Of a DNA stretch of 64,000 nucleotides, positions 59,501 to 64,000 are shown piece after piece. Positions within the stretch are counted from its first letter, which is position 1; each line of letters opens with the position of its first letter. The position numbers and the translations under genes are program-made. The notes below the pieces were generated by a model that made no database searches, was not told the origin of the DNA, and saw only the letters and a list, made by a program, of their open reading frames with translations. This DNA is from Mimachlamys varia (lineage: Eukaryota; Mollusca; Bivalvia; Pectinida; Pectinidae), in assembly GCA_947623455.1 (NCBI GenBank), contig OX392527.1, positions 26,218,201 to 26,282,200 on the forward strand, read 5' to 3'.

Positions 59501-62500
59501 ATCGAGACTAACAGGAACACAGCATTGACACTAGCTTGCTTCCAAGGTCGTCATGAGGTTGTCAGTCTATTGGTGGATCGTAAAGCGAACATTGAACATC
59601 GTGCGAAGGTATGCTCAACAATTCTTACAAATGTTAGTGAATAAAAAACTAAGTTTCCGTTACTGTAAATGGAAATCGACAGAAATTTTACTGACAGACA
59701 TTGATATAATTTTGCTATTTACTGACAAGACATGGATATAATTTTGCAGTTTACTTACACACATTGATATGATTTTACTATTTATTGACAGACATTGATA
59801 TAATTTTGCTATTTACTTATAAACATTGATATAATTTTGCTATTTACTGACAGACATTGATATTATTTTGCTATTTACTTGCACACATTGATATCATTTT
59901 GCTATTTACTGACAGACATTGATATCATTTTGCTATTTACTGACAGACATTGATATCATTTTGCTATTAACTGACGGACATTAATATCATTTTTCTATTT
60001 ACTGACGGACATTAATATAATTTTGCTATTTACTGACGGACATTAATATAATTTTGCTATTTACTGACAGATTGATATAATTTTGCTATTTACTGACAGA
60101 CATTGATATAATTTTGCCATTTACTGAAAGACATTGATATAATTTTGCTATTTACTGACCTACATTGATATAATTTTGCCATTTACTTACACACATTGAT
60201 ATAATTTTGCCATTTACTGAAAGACATTGATATAATTTTGCTATTTACTGACAGACGGGTTTGACTCCACTGATGGAGGCAGCATCAGGAGGCTATGTTG
60301 AAGTAGGACGAGTTCTCCTTGACAAGGGAGCTGATGTCAATGCCCCACCTGTTCCATCCTCCCGGGACACTGCTCTTACCATCGCTGCAGACAAGGGCCA
60401 CTACCGATTTGTTGAACTACTTCTCCTTAGGTAATTACTCAGTAATTCTAGAACCTGTACATTACACTTGAGACTCCCAAATTAAATGCCTTCTATCATG
60501 ATTGGGTTTCCTACTGACTACATCTATGCAAATAATTATGAGTGGTACACCTGTGGTGGAACTGGTAATCTGTTTAACACTTCCTCCTCTTCAGATATTA
60601 TACCAATACGATATGTTGACCAGGGATGTTCAACTGAAATCATAGTTTAGGCCTATTTGTCTTTCACCACTTAGATTTTAGATTAAGTACTTATTATTAG
60701 CCGAGACAACTGAAGGGTCATCTGCTTGCTTGCCTTGTGTTTTATTCAAATAGATCTGTTAAACCTAATGGGTAAAACCTGTGAAGATATCAAGCCTTGA
60801 TAAACGTTTTACAATCACATGTGACACACAATTTTGTATCACTGTAGGGGTGCTGCTGTGGATGTGAAGAACAAGAAGGGAAACTCTCCTCTCTGGCTGG
60901 CATGCAATGGTAAGTACCATATGAAAATAAACTGGTCCATAAGGAAATGTTCCTAATAGATTAAAAAAAGTTTTCACTGTATCCTTTGTAAACTAAATGG
61001 AAAGAAAAAGTTCTGATAATTAAAGAGCTAGTTATTACTAGGTGAATGATCGTCCTATTTCTTTTGTTGCAGGGGGACATTTGGACGTTGTCCAGTTGCT
61101 GGTGTCCGCCAAAGCGGACATTGATAGCCAAGACAATCGAAAGGTCACCTGCCTGATGGCATCGTTCCGTAAGGGGCACATTAAGGTGGTGAAATGGATG
61201 GTAAAACATGTCAATCAGTTCCCCTCTGATCAGGAGCTTGCACGATACATTTCAACTGTCGGTGATAAGGTAAACACTCCTTGGGCCACATAACTTTACC
61301 AGTTTGTAGATTATTGATAGTCAGCTTGTTACATAATTAAGGATGTTGTCTAATTCAAATCAGGCTGTTTTAAACAAAGATCAGGATCAGATTTCATTTA
61401 GTTTACACAATGTGTTTTATTCTCTAAAAAAACGTTTTTATTAGTTTGCAAGAACATTGTTTTCACTTTATTTGCAAGATTATGGAAAACGTTTTGTAAA
61501 GTTTTGATCATATATAGTCAGTAAGCGAGCATTGATGATGACTTCCACATTAGAATTAACGAAAAGGTGTATTCGCTAGTTATAGTGAAGACACATTACC
61601 ACTGACTCGGTAGAGACTTCTTCTTTAATGGTAGAATATTATATATCAAAGTTGAATGAAAAATAAAAGCAATGGGTGAATTGAAAGTAAAAACCATGCT
61701 TTGAAATATGTGTGCCTGTGACAAAAAGGACCTGATAACTTGAAACCCTTGCTAGTGTGAAATATTAGTTGTAATGATGTATTTTAAACGTTTACCTAGG
61801 AGCTACAGAAGAAGTGCCAGCAGTGTAAAGAGATCATTGTTAGTGCCAAAGATCGCCAAGCTGCCGAGGCCAACAAGAATGCCACCATTCTGTTGGAGGA
61901 GCTGGACAAGGAACGTCAGCATGAGGAGAACCGCAAAGCAGCCGCTGCTAAGAAACGTGAACGCAAAAAGGCAAAGAAGCGAGAGAAACAACAGGAGAAG
62001 GAGAAAGAAACGTGAGTCTATACTTTGTCAAAATTTTAAGTCATGTGATGTCATGTACAGATGAATTTCGGCCCCTTTTAGGTAAAAAGAATAATGGATT
62101 GAAGGTTTTGGGGAGTTGGTCATTTCGAAATACTAGAGGGCAGATTTACTTCGAGGTTTTCCAGAACTAACCCTGCAATAGTGTGGAGGGTGTGTTATTG
62201 CTCATTGTTCAAAATGCATCTCTTTATGTATATCATATCTAATGGACTGTGTTGTCTACAATTTAATAGCAAGTTTTGTATTGGAGTACTCTTCTGGCTA
62301 TTTGTTCATTTACACTATCAAGACTAATCTGGAGGTGGGAAACAATGGCTTACTTGTAATGAGAAACCTTATGTATACTATTGTGTAAACCAAGTTTAGT
62401 TTGTGGTGTTACTTGTAATACTTAATGATGTAATGCAATAATACAATTGATTTGCTGGGTTGTAGTGAGGATGACTGTCTGGTGAACTGCAGTGTAGATG

Positions 62501-63903
62501 ACAGTAAGAACTCGTCGCCTGAGCCTGAATGTAACAGTGTGGAGGAGAACCCAGGGTCAGAGGATAGCAATGACGCCGATGATATAGTCATGGAACCACC
62601 TACAGCCACCATTGTGTCCACGATTGGTCAGTATTCACAGAACTACATCTGTCATTTAATTTCAGCTTTCCTGGTACAAAGTAGTCACTAACACATGTAA
62701 AAGTAAAGGTTTAGTGGTTATTGTGCCAAATCATGTTAAAGCATGACCTATTTTTTTGCAATCATGTTAAAGAGTTATTCTTGCTACTGTAAAAAGAAAT
62801 GAAGCATGTTCCACACATTTTAATAATTGATATCAAATCTATACAATGAAAGTTGCAATTTACATATTTTATTCTACTGTACTAGGAATAGCATTGCCAA
62901 CAACTAACACGGAGCCAAAATTTAGCAAAGTGAACCGCATGAAGCCAACCACAAACACCAACAATAAAGTGGAAAGTGGTAAGGTGAACTCAACGGAGTC
63001 CAAGAAAAATAAAAGGAACCGCGAGAAACGAGAGCGATACCCTGATGTGGAGAACATGCCAATCCCTACAATGTCTAGTGGTGACATAACCACGACAACT
63101 ACCACCATTACGGTGAGGCCAAGTCCAGGACGGGCGAACAACAGGAACAGTACAGCCACACGCAAGAAAAAGGGGGAGCGTGACCAGGTGCTCAAGAATG
63201 CAAGCACAGGTAAGACAAAATTTCTGTAGGCAGTGACATTGATGTACAATGAATGCTAATTGGATAGGTTTGACAGTTTTTGACTTTAGAAGTCATTTTA
63301 GATTTAACATAATAATCCAGATGTTTTCTAGGTTTGATGGATGTCCTATCGTGGGTGGCTTTGTGTTTGCTTTGGAAATGGGTATTGCTGGATGTAAATG
63401 TGTAAAAAAGTAAAGGTTTCATAGCTTTGCAAAATGAAAAGGTTTCATAGCTTTGCTTTTATGTCTGTTTTCCCAACTGTTAGGTATTGGAGATTTGGAT
63501 GACTTTGGAACATTACCTGAGAATATGAAGATCAGTGACAGAGAGCTGGAACGAATGAAAAAGACAGGAGGAAAAGTGAAATCTTCTGGGTAAGTATAGA
63601 TGTGACAGAGAATCAAATTATATCCAATCAAGTCATAATTCTTTGTTAGAAATATATAAAAAAAAAAGTATGTTTCAATGGATGATTTGATTTGAAATAT
63701 TTTTCTAAGATATTCACTTGTGTATTTTATGACAGAACTGAAGTGGATAACAAAAAGCATCACCACTCGCATCCAATGTCGGACAAGGGTAATGTTGAAG
63801 TGTCCACCAACCCCTCCAATCTCTCTGTGAAAACGTCGTCCCTTGTCAATAGTCCAAAGAAGGGACAAAAGAAGGAGGAAGGCTGGAAGGAAGTCACTAG
63901 AAA
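41369..63903 (+). CDS. ANKHD1: MASK/ANKHD1 ankyrin-repeat and KH-domain protein, 28 coding exons, 3' part beyond window
   Basis: A large cytoplasmic scaffold protein. In flies, Mask acts with Yorkie/YAP in Hippo signalling and in receptor tyrosine kinase signalling. Twenty-eight exons join in frame with GT-AG introns to about 1,936 codons and stop short of the KH domain. Order: acidic N-terminus (residues 1-119); family motif GIGKLSTADGKA (about 120-131); 15 ankyrin repeats (about 173-656); linker with VWKNVQKNIGKRPHNG, a coiled coil and Q-rich tracts (680-1265); 10 ankyrin repeats (about 1267-1595); basic coiled coil (1614-1683); acidic, Thr-rich and basic stretches; SPKKGQKKEEGWKEVTRK just before the KH domain. 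Repeat count (15+10) and sequence match human ANKHD1/ANKRD17 closely. Invertebrates usually have one gene for both vertebrate paralogues, so MASK is the safer name. No frameshift or internal stop was found. Confidence 0.96.
43080..43151 (+). ncRNA. tRNA-like sequence 1 (SINE-type head)
   Basis: A 72-base cloverleaf can be drawn: acceptor GACCAGA/TCTGGCC (one mismatch, A-C), D arm GCTCATTTGGTTGAGC, anticodon stem TCCGT/TCGGA (last pair T-T) with loop CTAGAGT, and T arm CCGGGTTCGAAACCCGG. The A box and B box are intact and T5 follows (GCATTTTTCC), so RNA polymerase III transcription is possible. The loop would read AGA (Ser), but a serine tRNA needs a long variable arm, which is missing. It is therefore called tRNA-like. 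Confidence 0.6.
43331..43402 (+). ncRNA. tRNA-like sequence 2
   Basis: Identical to copy 1 over the 72 bases as read, with the same stem mismatches, loop CTAGAGT and downstream T5. Confidence 0.6.
43582..43653 (+). ncRNA. tRNA-like sequence 3
   Basis: As copies 1 and 2, except that the T arm reads GGTTCGAATCCCGG, restoring the canonical TTCGAATCC. It is followed by T5. Confidence 0.6.
45886..46300. mobile_element. hAT-type MITE with 8-bp target duplication
   Basis: TGGTCCAT at 45886-45893 and 46293-46300 is an exact 8-bp duplication around a 399-bp element. Its ends are TAGAGCTGGGTACC and, inverted, TAGGGCTGGGCGGTTTTACC. Internal CGTACCACGGTATACC and ACCACGGTACGTACC are inverted sub-terminal repeats. 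The 8-bp duplication and AGGGCTGGGCGGT-type ends are characteristic of hAT elements. It has no transposase. Confidence 0.85.
47767..47929 (+). CDS. ANKHD1: MASK exon 2
   Basis: Residues 66-119: VASYLAEQDIEDDVDDQDLE through SIDPETHARLEALLEAA. The last motif equals the human VDPETQARLEALLEAAG. Acceptor TGTCCACAG, donor GCAG/GTAAGG, ends phase 1. Confidence 0.95.
47958..49203 (+). mobile_element. Decayed piggyBac-like element in MASK intron 2
   Basis: Left TTAA (47958-47961) then CTCTTTACCACTC. The right end is GAGTGGTAAAGAG then GTAA (a TTAA with one change) at 49200-49203. The 13-bp inverted ends are perfect. The interior carries a broken transposase N-terminus, listed separately. The element is about 1.24 kb against 2-3 kb for an intact piggyBac, so the catalytic core is deleted. 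Confidence 0.8.
48253..48685 (+). pseudogene. piggyBac transposase N-terminal remnant
   Basis: The frame starts MSTCESVARNVMAAEPG, runs through an acidic Asp/Ser-rich stretch (FNSDDSDSDRF, SSDSDSGWR) and stops near 48438. In another frame it continues with DESDKDNPEAFNP, then DGFNIDTTTPLD, a TAG stop at 48593, and FNLVFKPESSVDIVRYTNDY. The pattern of an acidic N-terminus followed by (A)TPLDxFxLxF...IVxxTNxY is that of the piggyBac transposase (DDE_Tnp_1_7). At least one frameshift and one stop break it, and none of the catalytic aspartates remain. Confidence 0.75.
49456..49612 (+). CDS. ANKHD1: MASK exon 3
   Basis: Residues 120-171: GIGKLSTADGKALTDPEVLR then KLTSSVSCALDEAAQALHRM. Nearly identical to human GIGKLSTADGKAFADPEVLR. 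Ends phase 2 at GAGGG/GTGAGT. Confidence 0.97.
49904..50054 (+). CDS. ANKHD1: MASK exon 4 (ankyrin repeats 1-2 start)
   Basis: Residues 172-222: RSLAEACSDGDVPTVRKLLH, EGESLLSLACSAGYYELAQ. Acceptor GTCCTAG, donor CACAG/GTAAAT, phase 0. Confidence 0.96.
50415..50562 (+). CDS. ANKHD1: MASK exon 5 (ankyrin repeats 2-3)
   Basis: Residues 223-271: VLLAMKANVEDRGIKGDCTP and LMEAASGGYVDIVKLLITHG, then ADVNAQSSA. Ends phase 1 at GCCG/GTAGGT. Confidence 0.96.
51047..51280 (+). CDS. ANKHD1: MASK exon 6 (ankyrin repeats 4-6 start)
   Basis: Residues 272-349: NTPLHYAACGGYEDVVQVLI, HTPLMESASAGHVGVARILL, HSNEFKESALTLACYKG. HSNEFKESALTLACYKG is identical in human. Ends phase 1. Confidence 0.97.
51549..51691 (+). 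CDS. ANKHD1: MASK exon 7 (ankyrin repeats 6-7)
   Basis: Residues 350-397: HLEMVKFLLEAGADQEHKTD, EMHTALMEASMDGHVEVARL, LLDSGAQ. The donor CAG/GTTGGT is weak at +3 and +4 but phase and homology fix it. Phase 0. Confidence 0.95.
51926..52115 (+). CDS. ANKHD1: MASK exon 8 (ankyrin repeats 7-9 start)
   Basis: Residues 398-460: VNMPADSFESPLTLAACGGH, LLIERGANLEEVNDEGYTPL, MEAAREGHEEMVALLLAH. Identical over long stretches to human. Acceptor TTTGAAG (purine before AG), ends phase 1. Confidence 0.97.
52302..52417 (+). repeat. 32-bp minisatellite, ~3.6 copies, in MASK intron 8
   Basis: AACAATGTGTAATGTATGG starts at 52302, 52334, 52366 (variant) and 52399. The last copy ends about 14 bp before the exon 9 acceptor. 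Confidence 0.8.
52432..52623 (+). CDS. ANKHD1: MASK exon 9 (ankyrin repeats 9-11)
   Basis: Residues 461-524: ADINAQTEETQETALTLACC, GGFLEVADFLIKAGADIELG, CSTPLMEAAQEGHLELVRYL. Ends phase 1 at GCAG/GTCAGT. Confidence 0.97.
52868..52977 (+). CDS. ANKHD1: MASK exon 10 (ankyrin repeats 11-12)
   Basis: Residues 525-561: ANVRAQTGTGDTALTYACEN and GHTDVAEVLLQHGADL. Donor CTG/GTGAGA, phase 0. Missed by simple ORF searches because it is short. Confidence 0.96.
53001..53131 (+). repeat. 44-bp minisatellite, three copies, in MASK intron 10
   Basis: TGAAGATCCAATATTTCCAG begins at 53001, 53045 and 53089. The copies are almost identical (one G/C change in the third), so the expansion is recent. Confidence 0.9.
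53310..53397 (+). CDS. ANKHD1: MASK exon 11 (ankyrin repeats 12-13)
   Basis: Residues 562-590: EHESEGGRTPLMKAARAGHL then CTVQFLISK. Identical to human across these residues as I recall them. Ends phase 1. Confidence 0.97.
53579..53706 (+). CDS. ANKHD1: MASK exon 12 (ankyrin repeats 13-14)
   Basis: Residues 591-633: ADVNRQTSTNDHTVLSLACA, GGHLAVVELMLAHGGDPAHK. Donor AAG/GTAAGC, phase 0. Confidence 0.96.
53978..54115 (+). CDS. ANKHD1: MASK exon 13 (ankyrin repeat 15, end of first array)
   Basis: Residues 634-679: DGSTMIIEAAKGGHTQVVKL, LLEYPNRVLMNSSPD, LAQLTDPHLSE. The array ends at LLEYP and the rest is linker. Phase 0. Confidence 0.95.
54412..54505 (+). CDS. ANKHD1: MASK exon 14 (linker)
   Basis: Residues 680-710: ARVPVHGLANIVPPSDPDST then PSTNFTPNIQP. 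Matches the human RVPTHTLAMVVPPQEPD region. Ends phase 1 at CCAG/GTATAA. Confidence 0.9.
54690..55765. mobile_element. piggyBac-like non-autonomous element in MASK intron 14
   Basis: TTAA at 54690-54693 and 55762-55765 brackets 1,068 bp. The ends are CCCTTTGGCTGCTAC and, inverted, CCCTTAGGCTGCTGC. CCC next to TTAA is the classic piggyBac terminus. Inside, near 54959, ATGGCCGCAAAGTCG begins a short decayed acidic reading (MAAKSK, stop; shifted, SNIDSDSN), like the start of a piggyBac transposase, so this is probably an internal-deletion derivative. Confidence 0.85.
55827..56750 (+). CDS. ANKHD1: MASK exon 15 (linker: coiled coil, Q-rich, Thr-rich)
   Basis: A 924-base exon, residues 711-1018. 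In order: VWKNVQKNIGKRPHNGNG; IGSLPDLIPEETLDVKARER; a predicted coiled coil, KEEQILRKQQILQELQKVER (human has KKKKILKELQKVERQLQ), running into a glutamine run; an acidic/Ser segment; DGSTVGQIVFPN; and a Thr-rich end with (ACC/ACT) codon runs. Ends phase 1 at CAGG/GTAAGT. Confidence 0.93.
57290..58135 (+). CDS. ANKHD1: MASK exon 16 (poly-Q linker and ankyrin repeat 16)
   Basis: An 846-base exon, residues 1019-1300. About 190 residues are dominated by Gln with Leu, Pro and Ala, encoded by mixed CAG/CAA. Then comes a Pro/Ser-rich stretch and DLDAQTESNHDTALTLACHG, the first repeat of the second array, ending IEHRDKK. Human has the same DIDAHTESNHDTALTLACAG at this place. Ends phase 1 at AAAG/GTCAGT. 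Confidence 0.94.
58461..58606 (+). CDS. ANKHD1: MASK exon 17 (ankyrin repeats 17-18 start)
   Basis: Residues 1301-1349: FTPLILAATAGHVDVVEILL, SERTKDTPLSLACSGGRYE. Donor GAG/GTAAGT, phase 0. Confidence 0.97.
58975..59117 (+). CDS. ANKHD1: MASK exon 18 (ankyrin repeats 18-19)
   Basis: Residues 1350-1396: VVELLLGRGANKEHRNVSDY, TPLSLAASGGYVNIIKLLLS. Ends phase 2 (AG of an Arg codon). Confidence 0.97.
59284..59389 (+). CDS. ANKHD1: MASK exon 19 (ankyrin repeat 20)
   Basis: Residues 1397-1432: TGSKLGISPLMLAAMNGHTP, AVKLLLDMGSDINAQ. Phase 0 end. Confidence 0.97.
59501..59608 (+). CDS. ANKHD1: MASK exon 20 (ankyrin repeat 21)
   Basis: Residues 1433-1468: IETNRNTALTLACFQGRHEV, VSLLVDRKANIEHRAK. Both borders are phase 0. 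Confidence 0.97.
59688..60254 (+). repeat. 31-bp minisatellite (~18 copies) ending at the exon 21 splice acceptor
   Basis: The unit, in two parts, is ACATTGATATAATTTTGCT and ATTTACTGACAG. About 18 copies fill most of intron 20. Each has a TACTGAC branch-point-like word and most have CAG. The final unit's CAG is the acceptor of exon 21. Variants ACTTACACA, ACTGACGG and ACTGAAAG remove AG in some copies or alter the preceding base. Confidence 0.92.
60255..60430 (+). CDS. ANKHD1: MASK exon 21 (ankyrin repeats 22-23)
   Basis: Residues 1469-1526: TGLTPLMEAASGGYVEVGRV, LLDKGADVNAPPVPSSRDTA, LTIAADKGHYRFVELLLL. Ends phase 2 at TTAG/GTAATT. Confidence 0.97.
60848..60909 (+). CDS. ANKHD1: MASK exon 22 (ankyrin repeats 23-24)
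   Basis: A 62-base exon, residues 1527-1547: GAAVDVKNKKGNSPLWLACN. Too short for ORF finders; fixed by phase (2 in, 1 out) and homology. Confidence 0.95.
61073..61269 (+). CDS. ANKHD1: MASK exon 23 (ankyrin repeats 24-25, end of second array)
   Basis: Residues 1548-1613: GHLDVVQLLVSAKADIDSQD, LMASFRKGHIKVVKWMVKHV, NQFPSDQELARYISTVGDK. Human has VNQFPSDIECMRYIATITDK. Phase 0 end. Confidence 0.96.
61800..62011 (+). CDS. ANKHD1: MASK exon 24 (basic coiled coil)
   Basis: Residues 1614-1683: ELQKKCQQCKEIIVSAKDRQ, AAEANKNATILLEELDKERQ, then a Lys/Arg/Glu-rich helix ending EKQQEKEKE. It matches human ELLKKCHQCVETIVKAKDQQ. Ends phase 2. Confidence 0.95.
62466..62626 (+). CDS. ANKHD1: MASK exon 25 (acidic)
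   Basis: Residues 1684-1737: EDDCLVNCSVDDSKNSSPEP, EDSNDADDIVMEPPTATIVS. It corresponds to the human acidic EEENDEDVEQEVPIEPPSAT stretch. Ends phase 1. Confidence 0.92.
62886..63209 (+). CDS. ANKHD1: MASK exon 26 (basic, Thr-rich)
   Basis: Residues 1738-1845: GIALPTTNTEPKFSKVNRMK, KKNKRNREKRERYPDVENMP, a TTTTTTITV run and RKKKGERDQVL. Low conservation outside the basic patches. Phase 1 in and out. Confidence 0.9.
63484..63589 (+). CDS. ANKHD1: MASK exon 27
   Basis: Residues 1846-1880: GIGDLDDFGTLPENMKISDR then ELERMKKTGGKVKSSG. Small exon with acceptor CAACTGTTAG and donor GG/GTAAGT. Supported by phase continuity more than by homology. Confidence 0.85.
63736..63903 (+). CDS. ANKHD1: MASK exon 28 (lead-in to KH domain)
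   Basis: Residues 1881-1936 plus two bases: TEVDNKKHHHSHPMSDKG and SPKKGQKKEEGWKEVTRK. Human SPKRGQKREEGWKEVVRRSK sits just before the KH domain, so the next exon, outside the window, should encode the KH fold with its GxxG loop. Confidence 0.93.
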
Positions 63904-64000
63904 GTAAGTTCTGCCTTCTTTGTATTCACTAGTGATTTGTACAATCATGGTACTTGAGAGTTCTAGCACAGAGAAAGAATATTTTCACTTTTCACTAGTT

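Noticed and set aside
62869..63249. 126-residue minus-strand ORF
   Set aside because: It lies antisense to MASK exon 26, whose phase, splice sites and basic composition support the plus strand.

Overview
This is eukaryotic, AT-rich animal DNA with spliced genes. The best fit is a lophotrochozoan, probably a bivalve mollusc. The reasons are the intron-rich gene structure, metazoan-only proteins (heparan sulfate 3-O-sulfotransferase, 4E-BP, MASK/ANKHD1), a tRNA-derived SINE of the kind common in bivalves, and a dense mix of Penelope-like, non-LTR, piggyBac-like (TTAA) and hAT-like repeats. The species cannot be named from the sequence. LAYOUT. 1-1450: a two-copy tandem repeat, a SINE remnant, a C-rich tract and the terminal coding exon of an HS3ST-type sulfotransferase (+). 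1.5-22.4 kb: gene-poor DNA with one orphan exon candidate at 12680-12785. It holds six fragments of one retroelement 3' tail (one attached to a rearranged YIDD reverse-transcriptase fragment), several fold-back elements and a TTAA-flanked MITE. 22.5-23.3 kb: the tail of a non-LTR retrotransposon. 23.7-28.2 kb: a complete three-exon 4E-BP gene (+) of 121 residues, with the eIF4E-binding motif, the TOS motif and a long 3'UTR. 29.1-33.1 kb: three TTAA-flanked inverted-repeat elements lie end to end. 34.25-39.63 kb: a 5.4 kb satellite of 35-bp units (about 150 copies). Most units carry the telomere hexamer in both orientations as CCCTAA-C-TTAGGG. 41.4 kb to the end: the 5' 28 coding exons of MASK/ANKHD1 (+), about 1,936 codons covering the 15+10 ankyrin repeats, Q-rich linker, coiled coil and the lead-in to the KH domain, which lies beyond the window. 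MASK introns carry a three-unit tRNA-like tandem array, a hAT MITE with an 8-bp target duplication, two decayed piggyBac-like elements, and minisatellites of 32, 44 and 31 bp. HOW THE GENES RELATE. 4E-BP is the TOR-controlled repressor of eIF4E, and MASK is a large ankyrin/KH scaffold. Their same-strand adjacency is notable because human ANKHD1 and EIF4EBP3 are also neighbours and make a read-through fusion transcript. Here the order is 4E-BP then MASK. The sulfotransferase is not functionally related to either. All exon models rest on splice signals, phase continuity and remembered family similarity; no alignment was run.
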